Source: Kudoa neothunni (lineage: Eukaryota > Cnidaria). From it: a stretch of DNA of 64,000 bases. The DNA lies in NCBI GenBank assembly GCA_964304625.1, contig OZ199838.1, positions 11,594,001-11,658,000 of the forward strand, given 5' to 3'. A model generated the notes under the pieces. That model saw only the letters and a list, made by a program, of their open reading frames with translations, searched no databases and was not told where the DNA came from. Position numbers and translations under genes: made by a program. This document shows positions 37,011 through 49,874 of the stretch, piece after piece. Positions within the stretch are counted from its first letter, which is position 1. Every line of letters begins with the position of its first letter.

Positions 37011-38039
37011 AACAAGAAGAAAATATAATGTTTATATCGTTGAAAAATTTCAATTAAATATGGCAATGATAACACAATTAACCAGTGACAAATTTCGCGA
37101 AAACGAGATTATAATTAAAGGAAAATACGTTCCTTTTTCCCAAGGGAGAGTGATAGCAAACGTTCAACTTGTTACTAAAATTGTATGAAACCTTTGATTA
37201 ACCTCCATATATTGACATTATATGAAAAATGCATAATAATTTATAGTTAGATTATTATATTTTAAAAATCTTAATGTGTTTTCCGTTTTGATGGAGTAAT
37301 TTATTCGTAAAACTACTATTTTTATCCTGGGGTCAGAAATGACCCCAAACTCATTTAAAGGTGTAATTTGTCGACTCGGTACGAGTGTTAACCTCAAGAT
37401 ACCTGGCAAAAAGTTACACGAATGCCTGAAGAGGACCGCTACGGTCCTATGAAGTTTAATCATAGTATAATTATATTTGAAACTATTTAACTACAAAGGT
37501 AAATAAAGCAATCAAATAACTTGGTTTTAAGTCTAAAAAAGTAAATAATTTGCAAATGTAAACTTATTCAAAATCGATATCGTAAAAATGAATCAAAATA
37601 ACGTTAGTTCATATAATTTCTATATTTAAAATAAATTTATCATTTTCAAAATTGTTATTTATGATTGGAATTAGCGGTTTAATCTAGTTGTTATTTTGAT
37701 TTATTGTCAAAAAACCATTATTATAAACATATAATTAATAAATTTTTTTTCTTATGACTACAAACGATAATTTAACTTAAAGAATACAAATTAATTTGAT
37801 ATTTTACAACATGAAACTGAAATACATGTTTAAACTATCCATACCATCTCATTATAATGACATTAATTCTAATCGTTCTGTCTAAAATCTAAATAGGTAA
37901 ACTATGCAAATAAGATATATTTTGCAGATATAATCAAATTTAATAGAAAAATTTTAAGCGCGTATAAAAATATGATGGAATAAAGTAGATAAATAATACA
38001 ATATGTTTTATTTTTGGTTGCACCCATCGAAATCGGTAT
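37011..38039. other. Interval with two palindromes next to a piggyBac relic
   Basis: GGGGTCAGAAATGACCCC at 37330-37347 and GGACCGCTACGGTCC at 37433-37447 are near-perfect hairpins lying within about 120 bp of each other. Such GC-rich palindromes occur in the subterminal parts of piggyBac-type elements and may be the outer part of the neighbouring relic. No gene is seen. Confidence 0.45.
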
Positions 38040-39630
38040 TTTCAATTCGGTGATTCCCGCAGACAAATTAGTTGCAACTTGAACAAATTCTCCTGCTTTT
38101 TTTCTTGTTTACTGAGCAAATATAACATGTACCTCTTCCAGATGGAGGTTCCTTCCCTTTTATTGGGATGGTTTTGAAATTGATAGCATCGTTTCCCAGA
38201 AATTCTTCCGCTAACATTTTTAAAAACTCTCTTGGGGATTATTTTTATGAGCAATTTTGAATTGTGAGTTTCGATAAACATACAAAAGATATGCATTATA
38301 GGCGGTTATATCGATGATGATGATGATGAAGAAAATCGCCATCGGCCAACTACGAGTGGCTCTTTGTGGAATAGCAGCGGACAATTTGGTCAAACGTATC
38401 CACCCCTTTTTAGTTTGGTTGTAAAAATTTATGATCTCTGTTCTTTTCGACTCAGGATCAATATCACAACCTTGATGTGTGGAACTTAAAAGTGCCGCGG
38501 ATCTATTTTTTTGGGATTGTATTTTACCACGGTAAATTTATCCTGAAATAAAAATTTCACATCGTTTGGTGTTCCTCTGGATGATTGAAATTCAAGGATG
38601 AGAAATTTATTATTTTTATGGAGAGTCTCCACAATCGTTGTTTTCTGAGACATTAAGTATCTCGCAAGTGACGATGTGGAAAAAAAATTGTCCGTGGTAA
38701 CGTTACGACTTTTTTTTAAATAAGGTGTAACTAAATCCTTTACCACATTTTCACCTTGGTTGGTTTCGACAACACCGTTCACCTTACCAATATATACCTT
38801 TGCATTGCATATATATGTGTTTGTTGCATCACAAAATGGCTATATTTTTATCCCATACTTTCCAGGCTTAGAAGGAATGAACATTTTGAAGGGGAGCGAC
38901 TTCTAAATGTGACAATCTGTTCATCCATGGTCAATTGTAATGAAAGTTGTAACTTTGTTTACACGTCTTTATAAACTCAACAAATATATATTTGATGGGG
39001 AAAAGTTTATCTTATCTATCCCTGGTTCTTCTCTTGTCGAATCTAAGACAAGTTGCAAAATCTTCAAAGCGACTTCTTCTAATTTTTGCAATTAGTGATT
39101 GAAGACCATATTTTTCAGTCAAAAATTCTTGGATGTTTTCATTGCGCCAATTAGTAAGATAGCTCCCAAGAAAATTTTCAACTCGACCATATTTATCTCT
39201 TTGACATTGGGTTTTCTTGTTAAATAAATTTTTGGGTACAATATTGGATCTCTTCCAACATTTTATTAGTAAAATAATTATTAAAATCCCTTAAGGGGGT
39301 TTGGCCATTCTGGAATGCTTTTTTGTAAATTCCACTTTTACATTATAAATATTTTCCGTTGTTGGCCTCCTTTCAACTTGGATTGGTGTTTTATGCCATT
39401 TTCTCCATCTTTGGAGACAAGAAAAGAGACATGGGTCATATCTTCAATATTCGCATCCCTATCGTAAAAGCATCATCGTCGACTGGTTCATTAATTATTT
39501 TTTCCAAGTCCTCGGAACCACTTTCAATGTATAGTACATCTCAGCAATTTCATAATCGTGTAGAAAATATGTTCTTCGTTAGAATTCTTTTTTTAAGAAA
39601 ATTTCTTGTTGAGCTCGCAAGCTTATAAAA
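38040..39630 (-). mobile_element. Decayed piggyBac-type transposase
   Basis: On the minus strand, an acidic start (SGSEDLEKIINEPVDDDAF) lies near 39530-39450. Downstream, 38782-38486 encodes GENVVKDLVTPYLKKSRNVT, followed by TDNFFSTSSLARYL, the piggyBac core motif (G..VV..L......GRN.T.DNFFTS..LA..L) with a catalytic Asp; KFTVVKYNPKK follows, like the family's VSYVPKK. A degenerate C-terminal part with a Trp-Lys-Arg-Tyr segment lies near 38150. Stops and frame changes break the copy. It may be the source family of the TTAA-flanked short elements at 10615 and 53978. Confidence 0.75.
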
Positions 39631-42600
39631 TAAATTCAATTCAAATTTTTGATTAAACACATAATAAGTCATAGACTGTTTTAGAATATTTTATATTGTT
39701 TATGGAATATAACATTAAATTTAGAATGGCGTAATTATTGTAAAAAATATTAATTTTGTTACCAATTACACGTTGACCGAAATGATTCATCTCAGGTACT
39801 TGCGTAACTTTTTTGTTGACTTATTTTTACAAAAATTCTCGGAACTTCCAGCTCTATTATTTTAAAATTTAATAAATCACACCTAAAGCGTAAAATAGGA
39901 ATACATAAGAAAGTTTTAAAAATTGCAAGCAAAACGATATTAAACTTTTATCTCCCGTGGATCATTCCAGGTATTCGAGGGTTAGAGAAGAAAATTAGGT
40001 AAGCCAGATAAAAACAACCCACTTATACATTTCATGGATAATAATTATAATATTTATTGGATCTGGCGGTTTTCATTCGCATATTTTTGACAAGTAATTC
40101 ATAGTGTGGTATTTGGTTAGTCAATGAGACACGCAAATCGTTTCCGGGAATCAGTGAATCCCGATATTTATTCTTTGCATATAATAAAGAGGTGAAGCCC
40201 CCATCAAATGCCACATTGCGCTTAATAGACCTAACAATTGCCTTATTATGTATTGAATCTGTATTTAGTTTAAACTTTAAGGTAGTGGGTTAATAAAAAT
40301 TTAATAGATCCAAATAGATGCCTTTTATATGTATCTGAATAAAAGCAACAAATATAAACTGTAAAATTTTGAATTTATTGATTTATGTATAAGTGAATGC
40401 TCTGACCTTCATTGTACCGATGTTTTTAAAGAAAATTTATTATCAAGACAGTTTAGCTCAAGTACATAGCAGAGATCAGGTAAAAATCCTAACATAAAAC
40501 TTGAAATGTAACGTTATATAGCTTATATAATTACATGATGAATCTCAAATTTCGACGAAGGAAAAATTTAAGAACGTATCGTGGTTTCATTTTTAAGGAT
40601 ATAAGTTATTCCGAACTAGATAATAATCTTGACAACCTAATCACAGCTTAGGTACATAAATATGTTACTTTAAAAGATAACAACGTTATGATTTTACGTG
40701 AAAATAGACAGTGCATGATTGTGTAGGCGGAATAGGCATTATACAAACTATTGCCTTATTGCGCTATTTCATAGAATCAAGTAAAATACTTTCTAAATTA
40801 AATTAGTTTTTATATCGGATTTTTTAATAGAAATTATTGATAGCGAGACACCCATATATATTACTACACAGATTACGTCCTTACGTGATTTATACTTGGT
40901 TTAACGAAAATTAAGCAATAAATAAATTTAAGATTTATTTTCAAATTTATTCTAGAATGACTCCGCACCACCTGCAGGGAGTCTGTTTTAGATGATAACA
41001 GCTGAAATTTTTGATGAATAATACAGTATATATTACGGCAAGACTTTCCTGAAAAATTTCTTTTATTGTACAAACTTCATCTCACAATCCCCAAAAAAAT
41101 TTTTAACGCCTTAAAATTTTATGAATCTAGCCAGCCATACTTGAACGTACAAATCTGCGGTGTGCTCTTTCAATACAAAAACCTGTTTTCCTCAGTCTAT
41201 TATGTATATGTGAGGGGATAAATAAGTTTTAGTCTAATCATTGGTCTATTCGAAATTAATAAAAATTTAATATTTTTAAATCATTATTATTATATAATCA
41301 TTGATCATATAATAATAAAAGGATAGAAGCTATTTCGAGTTTTACGCAATAATTTAAGGATCCTCAGTTATTTACCAGACCATTATATCACGAGACTATT
41401 TTATTAAAATAATTCAACCAAATTATAGCCTAAAATCCAATTTGTTATGCTTCCTTAACTGAATTTTAATTTTTGACTGAAGATGGTGTATAGGGATTTT
41501 TAATGAACACTCTTGAGAGAGAGTGAACAGAACTGCGGAAGCAACCGAGTATTTTTAAACATCTTACCAAGAAGATGCCTCATAATTACAATAACATTAT
41601 TTTCTACAAATATTTATTCGATCCCACGCAACATATTAAAAAAGTAATGCCCATAAACTTTTAATTTCTGCTGATTAATACATGTCCTACCGAATTAAAT
41701 GAACTATTTTTCAAAGAATATCAACTTTATTTTGATGTTTACAAACTAACTAATATCCCTATCTATGTGGAGGTTAGAATATTGATACATGAATAGTATA
41801 AACATGGGTTTTTATCAAAACAGAAACAAGTAAATCCTGGTTTTGAACATTTATATAAGAAAAAACAAATATTTGAACCAACATAACAATGTTTTTTTAT
41901 TTATACAGTAAAATTTAAACAATAAAATATAGCACAAACCCCCTTGAGGAAACAATCAAACCCAATCAAACATCCATTTATACTTCATTATTATTATTAT
42001 ACTAAGAAGATTAATAATTTAATAATTATTATTTTAAATCTTTAAAAATAGGATAATAAGAATTTAATAGGCCTATTATAATTAACGATTCCCAATTCTA
42101 ATACTCAAGAATAATTTAAGTTATGATGATCAATATATTGAAAAATAGAACGATAGATTTCATATGTGAAATACATAACACAAACAAATGGAGTATTTAA
42201 AATGTTAAACATTAGTTTATTTGTTGATAGCGAATTGAGAAAACATCGTATTTCCGCTGAGCGTCCCTTATCAGAATATTACTATCTATTTTATCTAACA
42301 ATAAATAATCAACGGACAAACTGCTGATCATTGGCTGGGTTGTATTATGTTTTTAATGACACCATTATCCATATTAAGAATTAATTTCTTACATCATTTA
42401 TTATAGAATATTTTCTTGGTGTCGTAGATGAGGATAACAGAATATTTAAAAGTGAACAGAAAATAATTTGATTTTAAATAAACAAAACAGCATATCTAAC
42501 ACTATATTATTCTTTTGGTAAACCTAGTCAATAATATTTTACAAGTTAATAACTATTAGTATTAAACGAATTTGGTGTACATCGTGATCTATTCAAACCT

Positions 42601-42818
42601 CCCACCACATTAATCATCTTAATATTAATTTATTGTATTATACATCACTGTATTTTCAGCCAAACATTAATTAGAAATACGATAAATCGCGAAATAATTT
42701 TCAAAAATTACAAATGTTATATTATTCATTCCCTCCACTATTTAACCCTTTGATAATATTAAATGGTATTAGGATTAATGCATTTTAACGACCATCATTT
42801 GGTAGATAGGGTTTTCAA
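39631..42818. other. Gene-free AT-rich interval upstream of the homeobox gene
   Basis: No coding signal is seen on either strand. The region would hold cis-regulatory DNA of the homeobox gene, but no site could be assigned. Confidence 0.45.
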
Positions 42819-42832
42819 CAGGATAACATAAG

Positions 42833-45076
42833 ATGAGTGGTGGGACTTCAAGCAACAAATCGCTATACAAGGTATATCATTATTGTAGCTATAATAGGTG
42901 TCATTGTTGGGGTGAATTTTCTCAGGGTAGGCATTAATTTCGAGGTCAAATCTCACTTTTGTTGATAGACTAGTTTACAATTATTCAATCATGACTGTTT
43001 GTTAGATACCTTTATCAGTCTTTAATTGATAATTGGTTATTATTATTTCTGCACCTCCATTTTACATAATTCTAAAAAGGTTCAATCGGTATAGTTCCAA
43101 TTTTAATTCTATTTTTACCATTCAATTAAATAGAAATATTATTCTATTAATCATCCTAATTTCCACATTATTAATGTTAATTAAATTTATGAGATAATTT
43201 TCCCTCCGAAATGTTGATCTGATTTAATTTTGTTTCATTTTTAGGAAAAGATGGATCAGGTTACAAGCACGCTTTCCTATCCAACTGCGAATGCAGGTTC
43301 GACTTTAGGCGGGAGAATCGGCCGCACTGAACCCAACCTTAACGTTGCTCCCGAATCCACAAATTATTCGACCGTGAATGATTTATCGATCGTTAACAAT
43401 CCAACTTGTTTTTCCAACTTTAACCCCCAGTTTTTCGATCTATATAATCAACCACTCAACCCTCAGTTTTCCAGTTTGAATGATCCTAATTTTTACAACG
43501 CTGCCACGAATAACAATGTATTTTTTGGGTATACAGCCAATCCACAACCTACCAACTATCTAGGTGGTTTAAACTTGTTTTATTTTTTATTACATATAAA
43601 AAAATAGAAAACACCCTTAATGAAAGTTTTTCCGTTGATAGTACAAGGGAAAACGATTTCAATAACGTAAACTATGAGAATCGTGCTTATGGCAGTATCT
43701 ATGGTCAACCGAGCGCAAATCTAAGTAGTTTATATCCACAATATGCTCCCAGTCCATCAGCCAATCAAAAAATGGCTTCTACACCAAACAAATATAATCC
43801 TCAAGATTTCAACAAAGTTGAAAAAATGGGGTCTGAGTTTTATCCAAAAAAAGCCAATATAAAAGTTGACGGATCAAGCCACATCAGCTACACCTCCCAA
43901 AAAGCAAATTCTCTCGATCAACCACCAAATAGAAATGTTTCTAATGAATTTAAAAAACCAAGTTTTACTGGCACGTTTTTCTCACCAAACCAAGGTAAAC
44001 AAAAATTTGAATAAAAACTGACCCAGCTTTATTAACTTTTATAGCCATAGGTTTCAATCCTGATGGATACAGTGCTAGTCTCAAATCTGGTCCTTACAAT
44101 GAATACAATCAATTTCCCTTAGCCCAAGGGCAAAGCAACCAAACAACATCTTACTCACAATTCAACCCTTTCTACACTAGAGCAAACGATTCACCTATGC
44201 ATATGGCGCCGTTCATCGCACCAGGCCAAGATATCTACACAAAGTCTCAACAGAGTTTCTCCCCAATACGAGGCAACTTAGATGGCTGCACGTATCCTAG
44301 CCAAAACACGTCAGTATGCAGTTATGCTAACTGCGGAGATTGTTTAGGCTTCAATCCTCAGTATTATTCGAACTTGAATCAACCTTTTCATCCTCCCCAG
44401 CTTGATCTCAACAACGCAACCACCATCAAACCATTTCCAAACAATCCCAACAATCCTTTTATTGCTGAATCGCCAAAACTCAGATATTCCGCTGTCGGTC
44501 GTCAGTTACTGTCAAAAGGTCTTTTTATTTTTTAGTCAAAGTAGCGCTGAACATTGCAATAGGTGGTGATATTGGATCAAAAATTATTTCGCCTAAGAAA
44601 AAACGACTGAGAATGTCCTACAGTAGAAAACAATTGAGCTATCTGGAGGGCGAATACCAAAAAAAATCATTTCCTTCAACGAGAAAGAAGACTGGAAATA
44701 TCCAAACAGCTAAATCTTAGTGATCGTCAAATCAAAATATGGTTTCAAAATAGACGAATGAAGCAAAAACGAAATGATATGACGACCAAAAGTGGAAATG
44801 AATCTCCAAAAACTGAATCAAATTGTTCACCGCATTTCGAGCAAGATAGCCAAGAAAATGTTTTCCATAATAGCTCGCCCCCAAAACGACACGAATCCAT
44901 TATTGACAAATAATAACGATAACACTCTACAAAATAATTCGACCGGCTATTCACACAAGGAAGATTCCGGCAACAATTCAGATACTATTGATGTCACCTG
45001 CAGTAATAGCAGCAGTAGTGTTAATTCCATTAGTCATCCTGTTGATCCACTCATTGGCGAGAAAAAATCATTCTAA
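42833..45076 (+). CDS. Posterior-Hox-like homeobox transcription factor, frame-disrupted as read
   Basis: Likely exons are 42833-42871, 43245-43563, 43608-43994, 44045-44518 and 44563 onward, with introns of 373, 44, 50 and 44 nt. The N-terminal ~400 residues are rich in Asn, Ser, Pro, Tyr and Gln and contain a degenerate FNPQ(F/Y)..LNQP repeat. The 60-residue homeodomain spans about 44601-44781: it begins [20 protein letters not shown] and ends with [20 protein letters not shown], having W48, F49, N51 and R53. The middle RERRLEIS block and the recognition helix resemble Hox10/Abd-B-type domains most. As sequenced, one extra base in an A8 run at 44659-44666 shifts the frame after homeodomain residue 22, giving an early stop; with seven A the domain reads through all 60 positions. 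After the domain, the longer S/N-rich tail to 45076 is reached either by an intron at about 44792-44873 or by a second shift; the direct frame ends at 44913. An AATAAA lies near 45288. Confidence 0.75.
44601..44781 (+). other. Homeodomain-coding segment
   Basis: This encodes helices 1, 2 and 3 of an antennapedia-superclass homeodomain across two frames that differ by one base. Helix 3, [14 protein letters not shown], is intact in the second frame, and the aligned length is exactly 60 when the A-run is counted as seven. Tyr at position 20 replaces the usual Phe. Confidence 0.85.
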
Positions 45077-46100
45077 AATACCACCAACTCTCAGCTAATC
45101 TAATGTGGTGGGATCAAACTATTTGTCTGACTCCATCATCTATGCCTCTATACGTGGTTCTCACATCCACTATAATACTTTACATAACTAATTCTAAGTA
45201 TTATTTATTATTATATATTAAAATTAGTGGTGTAGATTTCTTACTCCATTGTCGTTATCCATAAACTTTATTTATTACGATTTTGCAATAAATTAAACCT
45301 CTTTATTCTATTTATTAATAATAATCGTGTATATTATCCGTGATTTGATCTGCATATACATTGATATTATTAAAAAAGTCATTTGTAAATATATTACTCG
45401 AATCTCATAGAATATCCATCTAAACAATTATTAACATTATGTGAACAATCTAATAAATATTCATCATGTTGTGTATTGAAGTGTTAAAAAATTATAAAAC
45501 ATCATCTTAATTAATATCTTGGGTTTTGAAAGTATGCATTTTTCCTTTTTATGTATACATATATATATATATATATACATTTGTGTCTCAATATTGCGAC
45601 TCGATACTGCGTAATTGAACTTTATTAGCATTATGTGTTTGAGTTCATTAAATAAAATACAAATATCGTATTAAGTATGCTTGAATGAATAAATAATTGC
45701 ACAAAAAAAATTCTGAATAAGCGGATATCAAATAACTAATGAAGATGTAATAAAAATAATTGATTACTATAATTTTTTTAAGTCTATATCGGGTGCTAAT
45801 GATATTACTGTAAGACCTTTCGGTTTATCAATTTATATTAACATCAATATTGTTCGATAATTTAAAATAGGTTATTTAAATCTTTTTAGAAGTTTTTCTA
45901 AACAAGACGAAACCATAGATTCAAATATTATAAAATTTTTAAAAATAATTAAACCCATTAAATATAAAGATATTAAAATAATTTTTACAACTGGGTAGTT
46001 TCAATGCGAGAAAAAAACTATTATTTAGTTTTTTAATGATCGAAAAATCTTGTATTATTGCCAAAGATATTTGATTAAATGATTTTAGTGGAACCTAGAG
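45077..46100. other. 3' flank of the homeobox gene with a TA microsatellite
   Basis: A (TA)n run occupies about 45556-45579. The rest is AT-rich without a coding signal. Confidence 0.5.
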
Positions 46101-46114
46101 TGAGTTTAATAATT

Positions 46115-46320
46115 GCAGAAGGCGTTACGGTTTGATAATCTCAAATTACACGGAGGAGAGCGCTGATTTTGAATGTATTTTTCAATGGATGGGAAATTTT
46201 AACGAGATTTCGTCAAGATACAATCCTGAATACATGTTAAATTTGGATGAGATGGCTCATTTTTATTATCAACTGTACAGCGTACGTCCACTATTAAAAA
46301 TTAGCACAATGTAAGGGTGT
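46115..46320 (+). mobile_element. pogo/Tigger transposase fragment
   Basis: A 60-codon frame contains YNPEYMLNLDEMAHFYYQL, matching the first catalytic motif of pogo/Tigger-type DDE transposases (Y.P.DIFNADETGLFY), preceded by SADFECIFQWMGNF, like the family's segment before it. Only this fragment is present; there is no HTH or second catalytic motif nearby. The usual N-A-D-E is N-L-D-E here. Confidence 0.6.
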
Positions 46321-48013
46321 AGAACATTCGAAAGCGTCCTACGGTTTTTTTCAAAGTTTCATCGGCCGCATAAAAATTGCATTTAAAGGTAATTAGAAAA
46401 TTTTAAGAAAAATCGCCGTTTTAGAGTAAATAATTAGCTTTCAGTTGAACGTCATTCGTAAATGAATGTGTGATTATCTTCATCTATATTTTATCAGATC
46501 TTCAAAGATATGAACCAGAGGTTCGTTAAACAAAACAGAAAGGCATTAATTTTATTATGAACTGTGCTCATATCGTCCTTAATCGATGGGTTATTTCAAA
46601 AATATCCAGCTGCTATTTATCAATAACACTGCTTGTGCGGTGAGACCAATTGATTTGATAATAATTCATCGCTTAAAAGTGAAGTAGAGGAAAATATTAT
46701 GCATAAATGTGTTATTCAGAGAGGAGGACCAATAAATATTTAAATATGCTGTAATCGATTACTTAAATACGTCAAAACTGATTCGGGTAATGGTTACGGT
46801 TCAAAAATTAGTAATTGAGTTAATAAGTCGCCTATTATCAAACAAAATTAATTTATTTTTTTCTTCATTTTTATTAAAAAATTAAGAAGATAAAACTTTA
46901 AAGTAATATGATGATGAAGAAATAGTATAAAATAATTAATAGCACAATTTTAATATTCATATGTGTAGATAATGTGTAATTAAATGAAGATGATCAAAGT
47001 AAATGTACTTTTTGAAACGAAGATCCATATCTCATACACAACGATGAAATCGTTACAACGTTTCATGTAACAAATCTCATAAATCTGCGAAAAAGTCATT
47101 GAGAACCCTAATAAATCATTTAATGTATATCAATTTAGGACGTTGTACGCGAAATTATTAGTAAATAAATAAAAAAATTATAAAGAAGATGCGTTATTTT
47201 GTAAGAAATGTTAAATTAGATATTATTGTGCGTGCGCGGATTCCGTGATATCGCTCAATCTTTCCCCGGTCACAAAATATTACGCAAAAATGAGACCTGA
47301 CTGTGTATATATATATATTCGTCCTTTAAATTTAACAAAAGTATCTATAGTTTGTTTTATTCTTCTTACATTTGTGAGTTTGTGACTTATGAAGTCGTAA
47401 AATAACATTTAAATATAGAAAATATTATTATATGCCTAATAAATACGTCGGTAAAATTTCAAAATTAAAATAGAATTCTGTAAAAATATTTTAAGCTTCA
47501 TATAATTAAAAATCAAAAGACAAACAAACAGTCTTTTCTTCTTAAAAACAGAATAATTAAATTTTATATTAAAAACTGACTAGGTGAATAAATATGACTT
47601 ATATGATGAAAGATCGATTAGTTTACTAAGTAGGCATTTTCTTAATCTTTAACTTAATTGGTGGATGATGCATGGAAATTAATTTAGGCATTCCTCACAA
47701 AACACTAAAACTTCCTTGACCTAGTAAGTTTCGGGAATTTTAAGTACATTATTTTAACGTATATAAATATAAATACTTAAGTTTGATAGTACGTAAAGTC
47801 TTTTTCCTATTAGATAGTAAAATACGGAAAAAATGAAGAATTGAACATGTATCGAAAACGATATGGAAAAATCCCCATGGACCTCATGCGCGATAAAAAA
47901 TATTTATTTTCGTGATAAATTTTCGTCCTAAACTTCAAAGGACATGCGGAGAGGGAATTTTTAATCCCAATAACTCTTATTAAAATGTTTCATACAAATT
48001 TTATTTTTGGAAA
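46321..48013. other. Gene-free AT-rich interval
   Basis: No coding signal is seen. A GC-richer patch at 47228-47280 contains several CG dinucleotides. Confidence 0.4.
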
Positions 48014-48079
48014 TGTTATATTTAATTATTTCTGACCCACCATTTCATTTTTGGGGGTAAGAAATAATTGAATATAACA
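48014..48079. repeat. Hairpin with ~25-bp arms
   Basis: TGTTATATTTAATTATTTCT (then GACCC) at 48014-48038 pairs with GGGGTAAGAAATAATTGAAT (then ATAACA) at 48054-48079, with about two mismatches and a 15-nt loop. Weaker complementarity continues outward, and 48196-48214 carries a TGCAAATAACCACT sequence like the outer end of the element at 34141-35995. It may be the core of a small foldback element. Confidence 0.55.
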
Positions 48080-49874
48080 GATTCTAAAAAATTAAATCAG
48101 TAAAGAGCTTGTAAGTACGAGTTGCAGAAAGTTAAAATTCCCATTTGGCGTGCGTGAATACCGTGAGTGATTAAATTTTACCGTATCAATAACCCTTGCC
48201 TATGCAAATAACCACTACCAACAAATAATTGTAGTAAGTTCTTACACAGGCATATATTTTTACAACCTTTTATTATCACCGTAAAATAATTATAATATCA
48301 TTCATCGTGTTTTTTAAGGAGATAAATTTAAAAATCGTTTAGTTTTATCGTTTCTTCGACGAATAAAAACCCTTTTGTTAATTTTTCAAAGCAAAATATG
48401 TTGTATTCCGGAAAAATCTACTAAGTTTACATTAAACCCGTGTTTCCATGATTATATGAACTACCCTAAAACTGGACCTGATGAAACACTCAAAATCTAG
48501 GTATTCTGGATTATATAACTAAATATCTCTAACAATGCAATTTTATTTGGTAATTAATAATAATCAAAATTTTTATGGTAAAATAACTATTAAATACGTA
48601 GTTCTTTATTTGACTGCCATTATATCTTCATTTTTTAAGAAAAGAAAAAAATGTTTATCAAATTATATGTTCCACATCGTATTTCTTTCAATAAAAACAT
48701 TATTTTGTCCATTAAACAAAATTTGTAATTCTGTTGTATGAGCTAAATAATGCATAGGAAGTTTGTCTGCCATAATATAAGACCTAATGCCCTTTATTAA
48801 ACTAAAATAAACTTTAAGACCTGTCTTATATTTAGGGAAACACGCTAAAACATATAAAGGAGGGTTAAAAAAGAAAAATCCGTTGAAACCTACTTATATC
48901 AACACTTCTGATCCATTCTTAGGACGCATGTTAAAAAATATCGTCTAATCTCTTCTCAAAAATAGGAACGATAATATTCATGCCAATTAAAATAAATCAA
49001 ATAGCCAATTTCCAAAAACTATTTTATCCAATAATTTAAAGACTTATTAGCCTTGCAATTAAATTCGTTGGATCATCCTACGTTTTGAAATGTTGATATC
49101 CTAAGAAAAAATTTTTTATTATAAAATATTTTAAGAATAGATGATAATTCATTAAATTATAATTTAAACTTACACATTGAAATTAAAGTGAAATCACGCT
49201 CACATAATTGATAATGAGTATTCATGTGTGTACAAAGAAGCCACGCAATGAGCGAACCCTTCACAATATAGGGAAAATATGTTCTGCAAAAGATTAACTT
49301 TTTCTTTATTCAAGGGAAAAAATTTTAAGAAAAAGTGAAACTAGAAATTAATAATACATTCATAGACTAAACTAATATAGATAATTGTGAAGTACTCAAT
49401 CTCGATTTACATATGTATGTCTGTATCAAAGTAAAAACAAATATTTCCTAATAATAATCCAACAATTTAATTAATTAAAAATCCGATAGTTGTCACGCAA
49501 AATAAAAACCCTCAGAGTAGAAAAAATTAAAGATGGACAAAATTCAGTGATGACGACACAATACATTAGTATTGTAGAATGTAGATGGAAAGTAGGTTAT
49601 GAAAACACCTACCTTCATTGATAAAACGCGTTAGCAGTTCAGCTGACGTTATAAACTGTGACTAATTAATAGTCAACGAAACATCAGAGGGATCTATAAC
49701 ATCATACTCTAATAGAAAAGAAATTAGTTGAATAAAGGGCACATCTCAGAAGTGTGGTAGATTTATTGATAACAAGAATAACAAATGAGATAAAAAAATT
49801 GAATTAACCAGTAAAAAACAGTTAATAGTCGGAATCCAGTTTACAATTTACTTGTAGCACGATACACCAATTAT
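48080..49874. other. Gene-free interval downstream of GCLC
   Basis: No gene is recognised. A TTTATT at 49762-49767 gives AATAAA on the minus strand about 110 nt past the GCLC stop, a plausible polyadenylation signal. Confidence 0.45.
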
